Shown in pieces: positions 1 to 6,604 of a DNA stretch of 9,478 nucleotides; position 1 is the first letter of the stretch; each line of letters opens with the position of its first letter. The DNA is from DATKMG01 sp035541995 (GTDB taxonomy: Bacteria > Acidobacteriota > Terriglobia > Versatilivoradales > Versatilivoraceae), in contig DATKMG010000080.1 in NCBI GenBank assembly GCA_035541995.1, forward strand, positions 1 through 9,478. The letters run 5' to 3'. The notes under the pieces were generated by a model. It ran no database searches. It was not told where the DNA came from and saw nothing but the letters and a program-made list of their open reading frames with translations. The translations under genes and the position numbers were made by a program.

Positions 1-270
1 ATCAAATTTCTGAAATTCTTGATGGAGATGTTTCCTAACAATCTTCCGAATGTTCTGGCAGCTTACAACGCCGGTGAAAAGGCCGTCTTGAAATTCGGCG
101 GTGTCCCGCCTTACAGGGAGACGCGGGACTATGTGCGAAAGATCACGGCCCTTTACGGGAAGAAGACCCCATTTGAGACCGCAAAGGTTGGACCGGAAGG
201 TACTATTGTCCGTTACCTCGACGAAGCCGGGCATGTGGTTTACTCCAACCTGGAGTCGGCCTATCGATAA
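1..270 (+). CDS. Lytic transglycosylase, C-terminal part (5' end outside window)
   Basis: The frame is open from base 1 and ends at TAA 268-270, giving the last 89 residues of a longer protein. The segment carries AAYNAGE (about residues 19-25 of the fragment) followed by PPYRETRDYVRKI, the typical end of the SLT (Slt70/MltC-type) transglycosylase domain, where the AYNAGxxxV turn lines the sugar-binding groove. Enzymes of this family cleave the MurNAc-GlcNAc bond of peptidoglycan in the periplasm and release 1,6-anhydro-MurNAc ends. The catalytic Glu and the signal peptide would lie upstream and cannot be seen. About 38 residues follow the SLT core and include a short hydrophilic strand pair. 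The amidase gene begins almost immediately downstream, so the two peptidoglycan hydrolases are probably co-transcribed. The family is clear; the subfamily cannot be decided from this end alone. Confidence 0.88.
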   Translation: MKFLKFLMEMFPNNLPNVLAAYNAGEKAVLKFGGVPPYRETRDYVRKITALYGKKTPFETAKVGPEGTIVRYLDEAGHVVYSNLESAYR

Positions 271-309
271 TTGATTAGGGTACAGGGGTCGACGATCGCT
301 GGGCCTCTG

Positions 310-2436
310 ATGCAAATGCAATTCCCACAACTTAGGCAGTTTGACAGTCCTGCAGGCGTCTACCTAGCCAGCCAAAGCTCCTTTAGATCTTTTCTCTCCT
401 GCTCCTTCATTTGGCAATTGGCGTTAGTCATTCTCATCCCCTCTTTCACGATGGCTGAAGCGGGAAGAGGGGAACTTATTCCTGACCGTCAACTCGCTCA
501 GGATTGCTTCGACGCTGCAACCACAATGAGGACAAAGCTTGAGAGTAAGCCTCCCCGCCTACGTACGATTTCCGAATACTCGCGAGCTATTGAAAAGTAC
601 CGGTCGGTCTATTCTGCCAGTCCGGCATTCTCCAAAAGCAATGATGCGCTCTTTGCTGTAGGGGAACTTTACCAGATGATGGGGAGCGACTTCAAAGACC
701 CCAAATATTTCCAGAGGGCCATCAAAGCCTACGATTTTCTGGTCCAGGAATATCCTGGAAGCCCATATTGCCCTGCTGCAACCTTTGCGACTGCGGAGAT
801 TTACTTCGCCGACTTGAATGATGCAAAATCCGCGGAACAGGCCTTTCGAGAGTTCCTGGAAAAATATCCCCACTCCAAACGAGCACGTAACGCCCGGGCA
901 CGGCTTGAAGATTTGCGGACCCAATCGAGACAAGCGCGACAGAATGCGAAATACGAGGTTGGCGACGAACGCAAGGCCTCATCCGTAACTGGTTCTGGTT
1001 CTCATCAACAACAGGGTTCGGCGCGTGGGCCAAACCTGATCGCTTTGGTCAAGGATGTTCGATACTGGAGTGCTGACGGGTACATTCGCATCGTGGTGGC
1101 CTTGGACCACAGGACCACCTTCACTGAGAACCACTTAGACGGGCCCAATCGTACGGTTCTAGACATCGAGAATGCCTTGCTCCCTCCCCATCTGATGGGC
1201 CGGAGCTATAAGCCGGGGGGAATCATCGAGAAAATTCGCCTGGGTCAGCCCAGGAATGACATTGCCCGTCTTGTGGTGGTCGGGGAGGCCGTTAAGGAAC
1301 ACGATGTTTTCCGTCTGGAAGACCCCTTTAGGATAGTCATGGATATTCGACAAGAACCCTCACCGAGGCTTGCCAACCACCTTTCGGTGCCGCCAATTAG
1401 TGGGACATTCAAGACAGGGGGAACTCCACTGCCTGATGAGCTGAAGTTGGCTTCAAAATATGATCGGAAGCCCGAGCCTTCCGAAACCAAGTTGGCAGAA
1501 AAAGCCGTTAGCCCCAAGAAGACGCTGGAGAGTAAATCTGAATCGGCAGAAGCCACGCCGGTCCGATCTCCAAAAGGATCCAAAGGAGAGGTCGTGGCCT
1601 CGAGTCAAAATTCTGCTATGAAGACCCCCAAGTCTTCTCTTGGCGCTGGCAAAGATAAGGTTGAGGAGGCTGCCTCTTCCCCGTTGCCTGTCCCCAACAG
1701 CGACGGGACTCGTTCTTTGATTCGGACTCTCGGACTGAAAATAGGACGCATTGTGATCGACCCGGGCCACGGAGGCCATGATAATGGGACGGTCGGGCCT
1801 TCCGGCCTGATGGAGAAGGATCTCGTTTTGGACATTGCCCTCAAGCTGAAAACCCTGATCGAGGACCGCCTGGACGGGGAGGTGGTTCTGACACGGACCG
1901 ACGATACCTTCGTGCCGCTGGAACGCCGAACTGAAATCGCCAATGAAAACCAAGCTGATCTCTTTATTTCGATTCATGCAAATTCCAGTCGGGACAAAAC
2001 GGTGCGAGGCATTGAGACCTTTTTCCTGGACTTCACGTCCTCTCCGGATAATGAAGAGATTGCTTCCCGCGAGAATGCGACCTCGCAGAAGACGATCTTT
2101 GAGCTTCAAGACCTCGTCAGGAAAATCGCCTTAAAAGAGAAAATCGGTGAATCGCGGGAATTCGCCCAGGTTGTCCAGAAAGCCATCCTCAAACAAGTCC
2201 AGAAGGCAGCACCACGAAATGGGGATAGAGGCGTTAAACAAGCCCCCTTCATAGTCTTGATTGGAGCCCACATGCCTTCCATCCTGACTGAGTTATCTTT
2301 CCTAAGTAACCCCTCGGACGAAAAGCTTCTGAAGACCCCGGTCTACCGGCAGCGAATTGCCCAAGCCCTGTATAGCGGGATCGAGGACTACACCAGGAAT
2401 CTAGGTGGTGTCAGAACGGCCCGAAATCCCCCGTAG
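310..2436 (+). CDS. amiC: N-acetylmuramoyl-L-alanine amidase (TPR + AMIN + Amidase_3)
   Basis: This is a periplasmic zinc amidase that removes stem peptides from MurNAc, as in daughter-cell separation. Numbering here runs from TTG 271, the first in-frame start; ATG 310 (residue 14) is preferred, but neither has a convincing ribosome site. A hydrophobic segment at about 41-61 followed by AEAG looks like a signal peptide. Residues about 100-215 hold TPR-like helices of the YbgF/BamD kind. Residues about 255-360 form an AMIN domain, which binds peptidoglycan at the septum. A Lys/Ser/Pro-rich linker spans about 365-480. The Amidase_3 domain (about 490-712) has zinc ligands H500 (DPGHGG), E515 (LMEKD) and H569 (SIHAN), and catalytic E674 (TELSFLSN). 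A helical insert at about 590-640 matches the position of the autoinhibitory helix of AmiA/B/C. The length of about 710 is large for AmiC because of the TPR part and linker. The symbol is by architecture. Confidence 0.93.
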   Translation: MQMQFPQLRQFDSPAGVYLASQSSFRSFLSCSFIWQLALVILIPSFTMAEAGRGELIPDRQLAQDCFDAATTMRTKLESKPPRLRTISEYSRAIEKYRSVYSASPAFSKSNDALFAVGELYQMMGSDFKDPKYFQRAIKAYDFLVQEYPGSPYCPAATFATAEIYFADLNDAKSAEQAFREFLEKYPHSKRARNARARLEDLRTQSRQARQNAKYEVGDERKASSVTGSGSHQQQGSARGPNLIALVKDVRYWSADGYIRIVVALDHRTTFTENHLDGPNRTVLDIENALLPPHLMGRSYKPGGIIEKIRLGQPRNDIARLVVVGEAVKEHDVFRLEDPFRIVMDIRQEPSPRLANHLSVPPISGTFKTGGTPLPDELKLASKYDRKPEPSETKLAEKAVSPKKTLESKSESAEATPVRSPKGSKGEVVASSQNSAMKTPKSSLGAGKDKVEEAASSPLPVPNSDGTRSLIRTLGLKIGRIVIDPGHGGHDNGTVGPSGLMEKDLVLDIALKLKTLIEDRLDGEVVLTRTDDTFVPLERRTEIANENQADLFISIHANSSRDKTVRGIETFFLDFTSSPDNEEIASRENATSQKTIFELQDLVRKIALKEKIGESREFAQVVQKAILKQVQKAAPRNGDRGVKQAPFIVLIGAHMPSILTELSFLSNPSDEKLLKTPVYRQRIAQALYSGIEDYTRNLGGVRTARNPP

Positions 2437-2446
2437 TCGATTTTAG

Positions 2447-2453
2447 AAAGGAG
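2447..2453 (+). promoter_or_regulatory. Strong Shine-Dalgarno for the 65-residue gene
   Basis: AAAGGAG lies four bases before ATG 2458 and is among the strongest ribosome sites in the left half. It fixes the start of the small gene and suggests that this gene is translated well. Confidence 0.7.
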
Positions 2454-2457
2454 ATGA

Positions 2458-2655
2458 ATGAGGGAGGATGAATCACAAGGCGGAAGTGAATTGCCGTCGC
2501 CTTTGATTGAAGAACAACCAACTTACAGCGAAGACGGAGTCGATCTGACGCTGATCCGATGGATGCTATCCCTGACCCCGGCTGAGCGCCTTCAAACTCT
2601 ACAGGAGAACGTACGGTCGATCATGGAGTTACGTGGTGACGAGACCGAAGTCTGA
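2458..2655 (+). CDS. Small helical protein, partner of the downstream nucleotidyltransferase
   Basis: This is a 65-residue soluble protein. The first 25 residues are acidic and look disordered. Residues about 28-60 form amphipathic helix around LIRWMLSLTPAERLQTLQ, ending in an acidic ELRGDE tail. There is no signal peptide, Cys or enzymatic motif. From memory, short proteins with the WMLSLTPxERL motif are often found directly upstream of DUF6036/AbiEii-type nucleotidyltransferases, as here. The stop lies inside the next gene, with an overlap of about 20 bases, which points to translational coupling and a paired product. By analogy with HEPN/MNT and AbiE modules it could be the antitoxin-like or binding partner, but it shows no HEPN motif and no DNA-binding motif that I can identify. 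Its role is unknown. Confidence 0.75.
   Translation: MREDESQGGSELPSPLIEEQPTYSEDGVDLTLIRWMLSLTPAERLQTLQENVRSIMELRGDETEV
2625..2628 (+). promoter_or_regulatory. Ribosome site for the nucleotidyltransferase inside the upstream gene
   Basis: GGAG lies within the end of the 65-residue gene, four bases before GTG 2633 and seven before GTG 2636. The two tandem GTG codons are both usable; spacing slightly favours 2636. Because the site sits inside the upstream coding region, the two genes are probably translationally coupled. Confidence 0.5.
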
Positions 2656-3130
2656 TTTCCTGGCACTCCTCAAAACCCTGGTAACTTATAAAGTGGATTT
2701 CATCGTGGTTGGCGGCGTTTGCGCCGTTCTACATGGCGCACCAATTTCCACTTTTGATCTGGATCTGGTTCATTCGCGGGCGCCGAACAACATCGACCGG
2801 CTAATGGTAGCTTTGGAAAATCTGGAAGCCTTTTATCGAGGTAGAGGGGGGCCGAAGATGAGACCCGGAGCATCGCATTTGTCATCTCCAGGCCATCAAC
2901 TGCTCATGACTGCCGCTGGTCCCCTGGACCTCCTCGGTGCAATCGGGAAGAATCGCGGATACGATGAACTGCTGGAGCACACGATTCAGATGGTTGTCGG
3001 GAGTAGTCTCACGATTCATCTTCTTGATCTCGAAACATTGATCAAGGTGAAGGAAGAGACTGCTCGTGACAAAGATAAGGCCGTGCTGGCTATTCTCCGC
3101 TGTACACTAGAAGAGAAGTCGAAAGCGTAG
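2633..3130 (+). CDS. Nucleotidyltransferase of the MNT/AbiEii-like (DUF6036-like) type
   Basis: This is a 165-residue protein of the polymerase-beta nucleotidyltransferase superfamily. VVGGVCAVLHG (residues 25-35) is the signature glycine loop. FDLDL (41-45) supplies the two metal-binding Asp residues, D42 and D44, 13 residues after the GG. A likely third acidic residue is D99 in GPLDLLG. The C-terminal LDLETLIKVKEETARDKDKAVL (split by eye at 131-152) is the Lys/Arg-Asp helix typical of AbiEii and DUF6036 proteins. Such enzymes transfer a nucleotide to a protein or tRNA; many are toxins or antitoxins. The strand after DLDL lacks a clear adenylyl-acceptor clue, so donor and target are unknown. 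The start is GTG 2633 or 2636. The gene overlaps its small partner and is followed 14 bases later by pxpA. An alternative is an aminoglycoside-type transferase, which is less likely because the resistance-enzyme C-terminal domain is absent. Confidence 0.85.
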   Translation: MVTRPKSDFLALLKTLVTYKVDFIVVGGVCAVLHGAPISTFDLDLVHSRAPNNIDRLMVALENLEAFYRGRGGPKMRPGASHLSSPGHQLLMTAAGPLDLLGAIGKNRGYDELLEHTIQMVVGSSLTIHLLDLETLIKVKEETARDKDKAVLAILRCTLEEKSKA

Positions 3131-3144
3131 TCCCTGGACAAGTC

Positions 3145-3909
3145 ATGCTGCGGATTGACGTCAATTGCGACCTCGGCGAAGGGTTCGGGGTTTATGAGGT
3201 TGGACAAGACGAAAGGATCTTTCCCCTCATCACATCGGCCAACATCGCCTGTGGTTTCCATGCGGGGGATCCTGCGATAATGCGGCGCTCGGTGGAATTG
3301 GCAATTCGCCATCATGTCTCGATCGGCGCCCATCCTGGGACTCCGGATTTAGTTGGATTCGGCCGAAGACGAATGGATCTGGCGCCAGAAGAGATTGAGA
3401 GTTTCCTCATTTATCAGATTGGTGCGGTTGAAGCGATGGCTCGCGCCCATGGGGCTGTGCTCCGGCATGTCAAGCCTCATGGCTGGCTCTACAATGAGGC
3501 CGCCCGCAATCTGGAGTTTGCAAGAGTGATCGCACGTGCAGTCAAGAGAGTCTCTCCGCGTCTCATCTTGTTTGGGTTGTCTGGGTCTCTTTCAATTCAG
3601 GCAGCCGAAGAGGAAGGCGTGCCATTCGCGCGAGAAGCCTTTGTGGACAGAGCTTACCTGAAGGACGGAACCCTGGCGCCACGAAGCACACCCGGGGCCC
3701 TAATTACGAACCCCACCAGGGCGGCTTTTCAGGCTTTAAGGCTCGCTCAGGGTGCGAAAGTTGTATGCCTTCAAAGCGGAGAAATCTCAGTGGCAGCCGA
3801 CACGATGTGCGTCCACGGAGACAATCCCGCAGTGATCGGAATCTTAAATGAGGTTAGAAAAGTGCTGAAGGGACATCAGGTCCAGGTGGCAGCCCTCGAT
3901 CCGTTGTAA
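3145..3909 (+). CDS. pxpA: 5-oxoprolinase subunit A (LamB/YcsF family)
   Basis: This 254-residue protein is full length for the family. Conserved blocks in order are NCDLGE (7-12), NIACGFHAGD (33-42), GAHPG (61-65), GFGRR (71-75), YQIGA (90-94), KPHG (110-113), DRAY (168-171), ADGT-like KDGTLAPR (173-180) and CVHGD (222-226). PxpA works with PxpB and PxpC to open 5-oxoproline to glutamate with ATP, a damage-repair reaction for spontaneously cyclised glutamine and glutamate; the enzyme is cytosolic. No pxpB or pxpC gene lies within the window, so the partners must be elsewhere or the subunit acts otherwise. The gene starts 14 bases after the nucleotidyltransferase stop, without a good Shine-Dalgarno, so read-through translation is plausible. 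The family call is firm. The operon partnership with the preceding nucleotidyltransferase looks positional rather than functional. Confidence 0.94.
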   Translation: MLRIDVNCDLGEGFGVYEVGQDERIFPLITSANIACGFHAGDPAIMRRSVELAIRHHVSIGAHPGTPDLVGFGRRRMDLAPEEIESFLIYQIGAVEAMARAHGAVLRHVKPHGWLYNEAARNLEFARVIARAVKRVSPRLILFGLSGSLSIQAAEEEGVPFAREAFVDRAYLKDGTLAPRSTPGALITNPTRAAFQALRLAQGAKVVCLQSGEISVAADTMCVHGDNPAVIGILNEVRKVLKGHQVQVAALDPL

Positions 3910-4076
3910 ACTCTGCAGTCGCGACTCTTCCATACCCTGTGTCTGCCACAATCGCGCCTTCTGAAATACCGACACTCCAGGCATCGATCCCTATAATGAG
4001 CACCCCCTCCAAAGCCAGCGCCCGGTGTGGGCACATGGCCTTTATCGCATCGGTATGCCTTTGGATTTTATTGGAG

Positions 4077-4101
4077 GCCGTGTGCTTTCACGCGGCGTTT
4101 T
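4077..4101 (+). terminator. Likely rho-independent terminator after pxpA
   Basis: An eight-pair stem (GCCGTGTG at 4077-4084 with CACGCGGC at 4089-4096, one G-T pair) closes a CTTT loop and is followed by GTTTT. The T run is short, so termination may be partial. It lies about 170 bases after pxpA and before the next promoter, which is consistent with it ending the left transcription unit. Confidence 0.5.
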
Positions 4102-4104
4102 CCT

Positions 4105-4120
4105 GAAATTGCGAAATTTC
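4105..4120. repeat. Perfect 6-bp inverted repeat, possible operator
   Basis: GAAATT at 4105-4110 and AATTTC at 4115-4120 are perfect inverted copies separated by GCGA. No T run follows, so it is not a terminator. It sits about 47 bases before the -35 of the glycosyltransferase promoter, a place where a dimeric regulator could bind. It is AT-rich and short, so chance occurrence is quite possible. Confidence 0.25.
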
Positions 4121-4166
4121 TCACACCTTCTGACCCATCACCCTATCTGGATCTGGATTTTTTAAC

Positions 4167-4194
4167 TTGACTTATTTTTCTGGGCTGGTATTGT
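4167..4194 (+). promoter_or_regulatory. Likely sigma70 promoter with extended -10 for the glycosyltransferase operon
   Basis: TTGACT (4167-4172) matches five of six -35 bases. After a 16-base spacer comes TATTGT (4189-4194), four of six -10 bases, directly preceded by the extended -10 element TGG (4186-4188). Transcription would begin near 4201, leaving a leader of about 45 bases before the glycosyltransferase start. The position, just after the proposed terminator and before a change of gene content, supports it. Confidence 0.5.
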
Positions 4195-4247
4195 TACCCG
4201 CAACACTCGATCTTCTAACAAAGTGCTAACTTTCTGCCTGGGTGACC

Positions 4248-6167
4248 ATGCACGTACTGTGGATATCGGACAGTCCGGACACTCCTTCGGGATTTGGGAA
4301 CGTGACTAACTATGTGTGCAAGGGTTTGGCGCGCAAGGGTCACAAGCTGAGCATTCTGGGATGGCAGGCGCACGAGCCTTGTGATTGGAACGGATGCAAG
4401 GTTTATCCGATGGGGCGAAACCCCTTAGGAAGTGACGCGCTATATCCATTCCTTGTGCGTCACCGCCCGGAAGTGGTGATCGCGCTGGGAGACGTGTGGT
4501 GGCTCTCTTATTTCTGTGCTCCGCATGTGCGGCGTCAGATGGAATTGACCGACACGCCATGGATTCTTTACTTCCCGATTGACGGTGACATGGAGGGAGA
4601 ACGACTTCCTCCCAGCTGGATTGATCTGCTCAGCGAAGTTGATGTTCCCGTTGCCATGAGTCGGTACGGACAGCGCATCGTTGCGAAGTGCGGCATTTCG
4701 TCTCAATACATTCCCCACGGCGTAGACCTCGATATATTTTGTCCGCCTCCTGATCGCGAGGCGGCAAAGGCCCTCATAGGTGCAACTGGAAAGTTTGTGA
4801 TCTTGTCGGATAGTCGCAATCAACCGAGGAAGATGCTGCCCCGCCTGCTTGACATCTTCGCAAAGTTTTCGGCGGACCGTCCTGACGCATTACTGCATTT
4901 ACACACCGACCCCAATGATGAATTCACCCAGTCCGGCGTTTATTCCTACGACGTTCGTGCCGACTTGCGATACCTGGGAATTGAGTCAAGGGTTCACTTT
5001 ACTCCTGGCTGGACGATGAAAAGAGGGGGCGGCCTTCCTCTCGACGAACTGGCTGCCTATTATCGGGCCGCTGACGTTCATCTGCTGGCTTCCAGCGGTG
5101 AGGGTTTCGGGTTGCCGACACTTCAGGCTGCCGCTGCTGGTGCGGTCCCGTTGGCAGGGGCTTACACCGCTAGCCGGGAGCTGGTGGAAGGGCACGGAGA
5201 AGCCATTAAGATTGCCGCGTGGACTGAGAATGAGTTTGCAATCCGCCGCGGTCTCATCGATGTGGATGACGCGGTGGCCAAGTTGGCGCGGTTCTATGAT
5301 GACCGCGGACTCCTTTGCGAACGTTCAGCGCAATCGCGGGAGTTTGCTTTGAAGTACGGATGGAGCTCTATAATCGACCAATGGGATCTGATCCTGCGTT
5401 CCCTGGCCCAGTCGAAGCGACGGATCACTCGACTTCCCGTGCAGAAAGTCGAGTCCTTGGAGCGGTTGCTGCCTCAGCTTATGCCGAAGGCATTAGGCGC
5501 GTCAGTTTCGGTGAAGTTTGTAGAGCGGCAGTTGGGTCGTGCGGAAGTGTCAATCAGGGCGGACGCCCAGCAAGTCTCCGACGTACGGATTCCTGTCATT
5601 CCAAAACCCTGCGAAGTCGAACGAGTGCGTGTTCCCCGTACTGCAGGATACGTGTGCGTTGCGCCCACCGATGTGGCATTATTTCTGGAATTGAAGCGCA
5701 TTTTTCCAATTCTTAACGGCTGGGTTCCCCTCCGGTCACGGTCACGGCCAGAGATGGAGCACAACCCTGAGAACCTCGAGATCAAGGACCTGGAATACCG
5801 GCACATGGAATGTCTCGAGGAAGGACGATTTGACCTGGCACAATCGATCCTATTGCTGAACGTGGGTGGCGGCATGGCGAGTGAACTCCTGATTGACGCA
5901 GCTCTCTTCGGGGTACCCGGTGTCGGCACCAGACAAGCTGAAGCGCAGCGATGCTTGTGGCCGGATTTAGTTACCGAAGATCAATGCCACGGCCTTCAAA
6001 TGGCTCGTGCTTTGTTGACCGATGCGGCGCTCATGCAGGGGGTGTCAACTCTGGCTCAACTTGCGTGCCGGCGTCGGTATTCTCCGGACGAAGAAGATTT
6101 GGCTTTTTGGCTGCGTCAGCTCCATGCCAGGCAGCAGACTGCTGCTGCCGTGGCGGCTGTGAGGTAA
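4248..6167 (+). CDS. GT-B glycosyltransferase (GT4-like) with a second GT-like C-terminal half
   Basis: This 639-residue cytosolic protein has no membrane segment. The N-terminal GT-B domain opens with MHVLWISDSPDTPSGFG (1-17), where the Gly-rich loop after strand 1 is typical of GT4. VAMSRYGQ (about 135-142) and IPHGVD (about 155-160) lead into the donor domain. SRNQPRK (189-195) provides the Arg/Lys pair that contacts the donor phosphates. GEGFGLPTLQ (284-293) is the EX7E region, but the second Glu is Gln (E285 retained, Q293). A further 240 residues (about 395-635) include LNVGGGMASELLIDAALFGV (537-556), which resembles the donor loop of a second GT-B or epimerase-like domain. GT4 enzymes usually transfer a sugar from a nucleotide donor with retention; neither donor nor acceptor is known here. 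GTG 4242 is an alternative start; neither has a good ribosome site. The next gene follows after five bases. Confidence 0.87.
   Translation: MHVLWISDSPDTPSGFGNVTNYVCKGLARKGHKLSILGWQAHEPCDWNGCKVYPMGRNPLGSDALYPFLVRHRPEVVIALGDVWWLSYFCAPHVRRQMELTDTPWILYFPIDGDMEGERLPPSWIDLLSEVDVPVAMSRYGQRIVAKCGISSQYIPHGVDLDIFCPPPDREAAKALIGATGKFVILSDSRNQPRKMLPRLLDIFAKFSADRPDALLHLHTDPNDEFTQSGVYSYDVRADLRYLGIESRVHFTPGWTMKRGGGLPLDELAAYYRAADVHLLASSGEGFGLPTLQAAAAGAVPLAGAYTASRELVEGHGEAIKIAAWTENEFAIRRGLIDVDDAVAKLARFYDDRGLLCERSAQSREFALKYGWSSIIDQWDLILRSLAQSKRRITRLPVQKVESLERLLPQLMPKALGASVSVKFVERQLGRAEVSIRADAQQVSDVRIPVIPKPCEVERVRVPRTAGYVCVAPTDVALFLELKRIFPILNGWVPLRSRSRPEMEHNPENLEIKDLEYRHMECLEEGRFDLAQSILLLNVGGGMASELLIDAALFGVPGVGTRQAEAQRCLWPDLVTEDQCHGLQMARALLTDAALMQGVSTLAQLACRRRYSPDEEDLAFWLRQLHARQQTAAAVAAVR
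6161..6164 (+). promoter_or_regulatory. Ribosome site for the I9-like gene, overlapping the glycosyltransferase end
   Basis: GAGG(T) at 6161-6164, within the last codons of the glycosyltransferase, lies eight bases before GTG 6173. It decides the start of the 124-residue gene over the internal ATG 6185 and implies coupling to the glycosyltransferase. Confidence 0.55.
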
Positions 6168-6172
6168 CATCC

Positions 6173-6547
6173 GTGGCAATTCAAATGTATTTTGTGGTGC
6201 TGAAGGGGGAATTTTCCCAGGACTCTTCGCGTGACGTCCAACGGCATGTGCGAGCACTGGGAGGGCTGATTTTGATGGTTACGCGAAATGGTCCGATCGT
6301 GGCTATCGACGACGCCAAGACCACGCGACTAGCCGCTCATTCCAGAGTTGCAATGGTCGGACCGGTTACCTTGAACCAGCGCGGCTGGGCTGCAGACCGG
6401 CTCCAGCGCGTATTTGCAGAAAACCTGAGTAAGCAGTTGCAGATCACAGTGGTTCGTGATGCAGGATCCACCGGAATGCCTGGCGCTAACCGAGACAATA
6501 CCGAGGGGTCTCACATCGCAACCCTGAACAATAGAGAGGCTCCATGA
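6173..6547 (+). CDS. Small protein with an I9/subtilisin-propeptide-like pattern
   Basis: This is a 124-residue protein of unknown function with a GTG start set by its ribosome site. The predicted order is strand (MYFVVLKG, 5-12), helix (SSRDVQRHVRALGG, 18-31), strand (LILMVTRNG, 32-40), strand (PIVAIDD, 41-47), helix (AKTTRLAAH, 48-56), strand (VAMVGPVTLN, 59-68). This beta-alpha-beta-beta-alpha-beta order is that of the ferredoxin-like fold of inhibitor I9 and subtilase propeptides, in which the last strand ends near the protease active site. A second helix (about 73-90) and a Gly/Asn-rich tail (95-124) follow. There is no signal peptide and no Cys. No protease is encoded next to it, so a chaperone or protein-binding role may be likelier than inhibition. 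It lies five bases after the glycosyltransferase and about 57 bases before the first paralogue. The fold call is by pattern only. Confidence 0.72.
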   Translation: MAIQMYFVVLKGEFSQDSSRDVQRHVRALGGLILMVTRNGPIVAIDDAKTTRLAAHSRVAMVGPVTLNQRGWAADRLQRVFAENLSKQLQITVVRDAGSTGMPGANRDNTEGSHIATLNNREAP

Positions 6548-6560
6548 AACGGTAGGGGGT

Positions 6561-6569
6561 TGGTATACT
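6561..6569 (+). promoter_or_regulatory. Extended -10 promoter for the paralogue genes
   Basis: TATACT (6564-6569, five of six -10 bases) is directly preceded by TGG (6561-6563), the extended -10 element. No good -35 is seen about 17 bases upstream, which is allowed for extended -10 promoters. Transcription would start near 6576, leaving a leader of about 29 bases with a strong ribosome site (AGGGGGA, 6594-6600). The gap between genes here is 57 bases, longer than others in the cluster, as expected for an internal promoter. Confidence 0.5.
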
Positions 6570-6604
6570 TCACTAAACAACACGCTAACTAAAAGGGGGA
6601 GTGC

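Larger units (their letters stand above)
3910..4247. other. Intergenic region between pxpA and the glycosyltransferase
   Basis: This is the longest gap in the window. It holds a likely terminator (4077-4101), a short perfect inverted repeat (4105-4120) and a likely promoter (4167-4194), each listed separately. On the - strand a frame of about 78 codons runs from about 4087 down to 3854 into antisense of pxpA. Its translation looks protein-like in part (for example LEGVLIIGIDAWSVG) but has no ribosome site and is not supported as a gene. Nothing else was recognised. Confidence 0.6.

Noticed and set aside
1453..2109. Long minus-strand frame of 218 codons inside the amidase gene
   Set aside because: It is antisense to the linker and catalytic domain of a clearly real gene, its translation shows no domain, and it has no ribosome site.
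3854..4090. Minus-strand frame with a protein-like stretch (LEGVLIIGIDAWSVG) antisense to the end of pxpA
   Set aside because: It is closed by a stop upstream near 4088, has no ribosome site, runs about 56 bases antisense into pxpA and overlaps the terminator. It could be a decayed gene fragment, but I cannot place it in a family. A translated search of 3905-4085 would decide.
5951..6172. Longer version of the I9-like gene starting inside the glycosyltransferase
   Set aside because: The upstream part translates to Cys/Arg/Ser-rich shadow sequence of the glycosyltransferase. The ribosome site at 6161-6164 and the first beta strand place the start at 6173.
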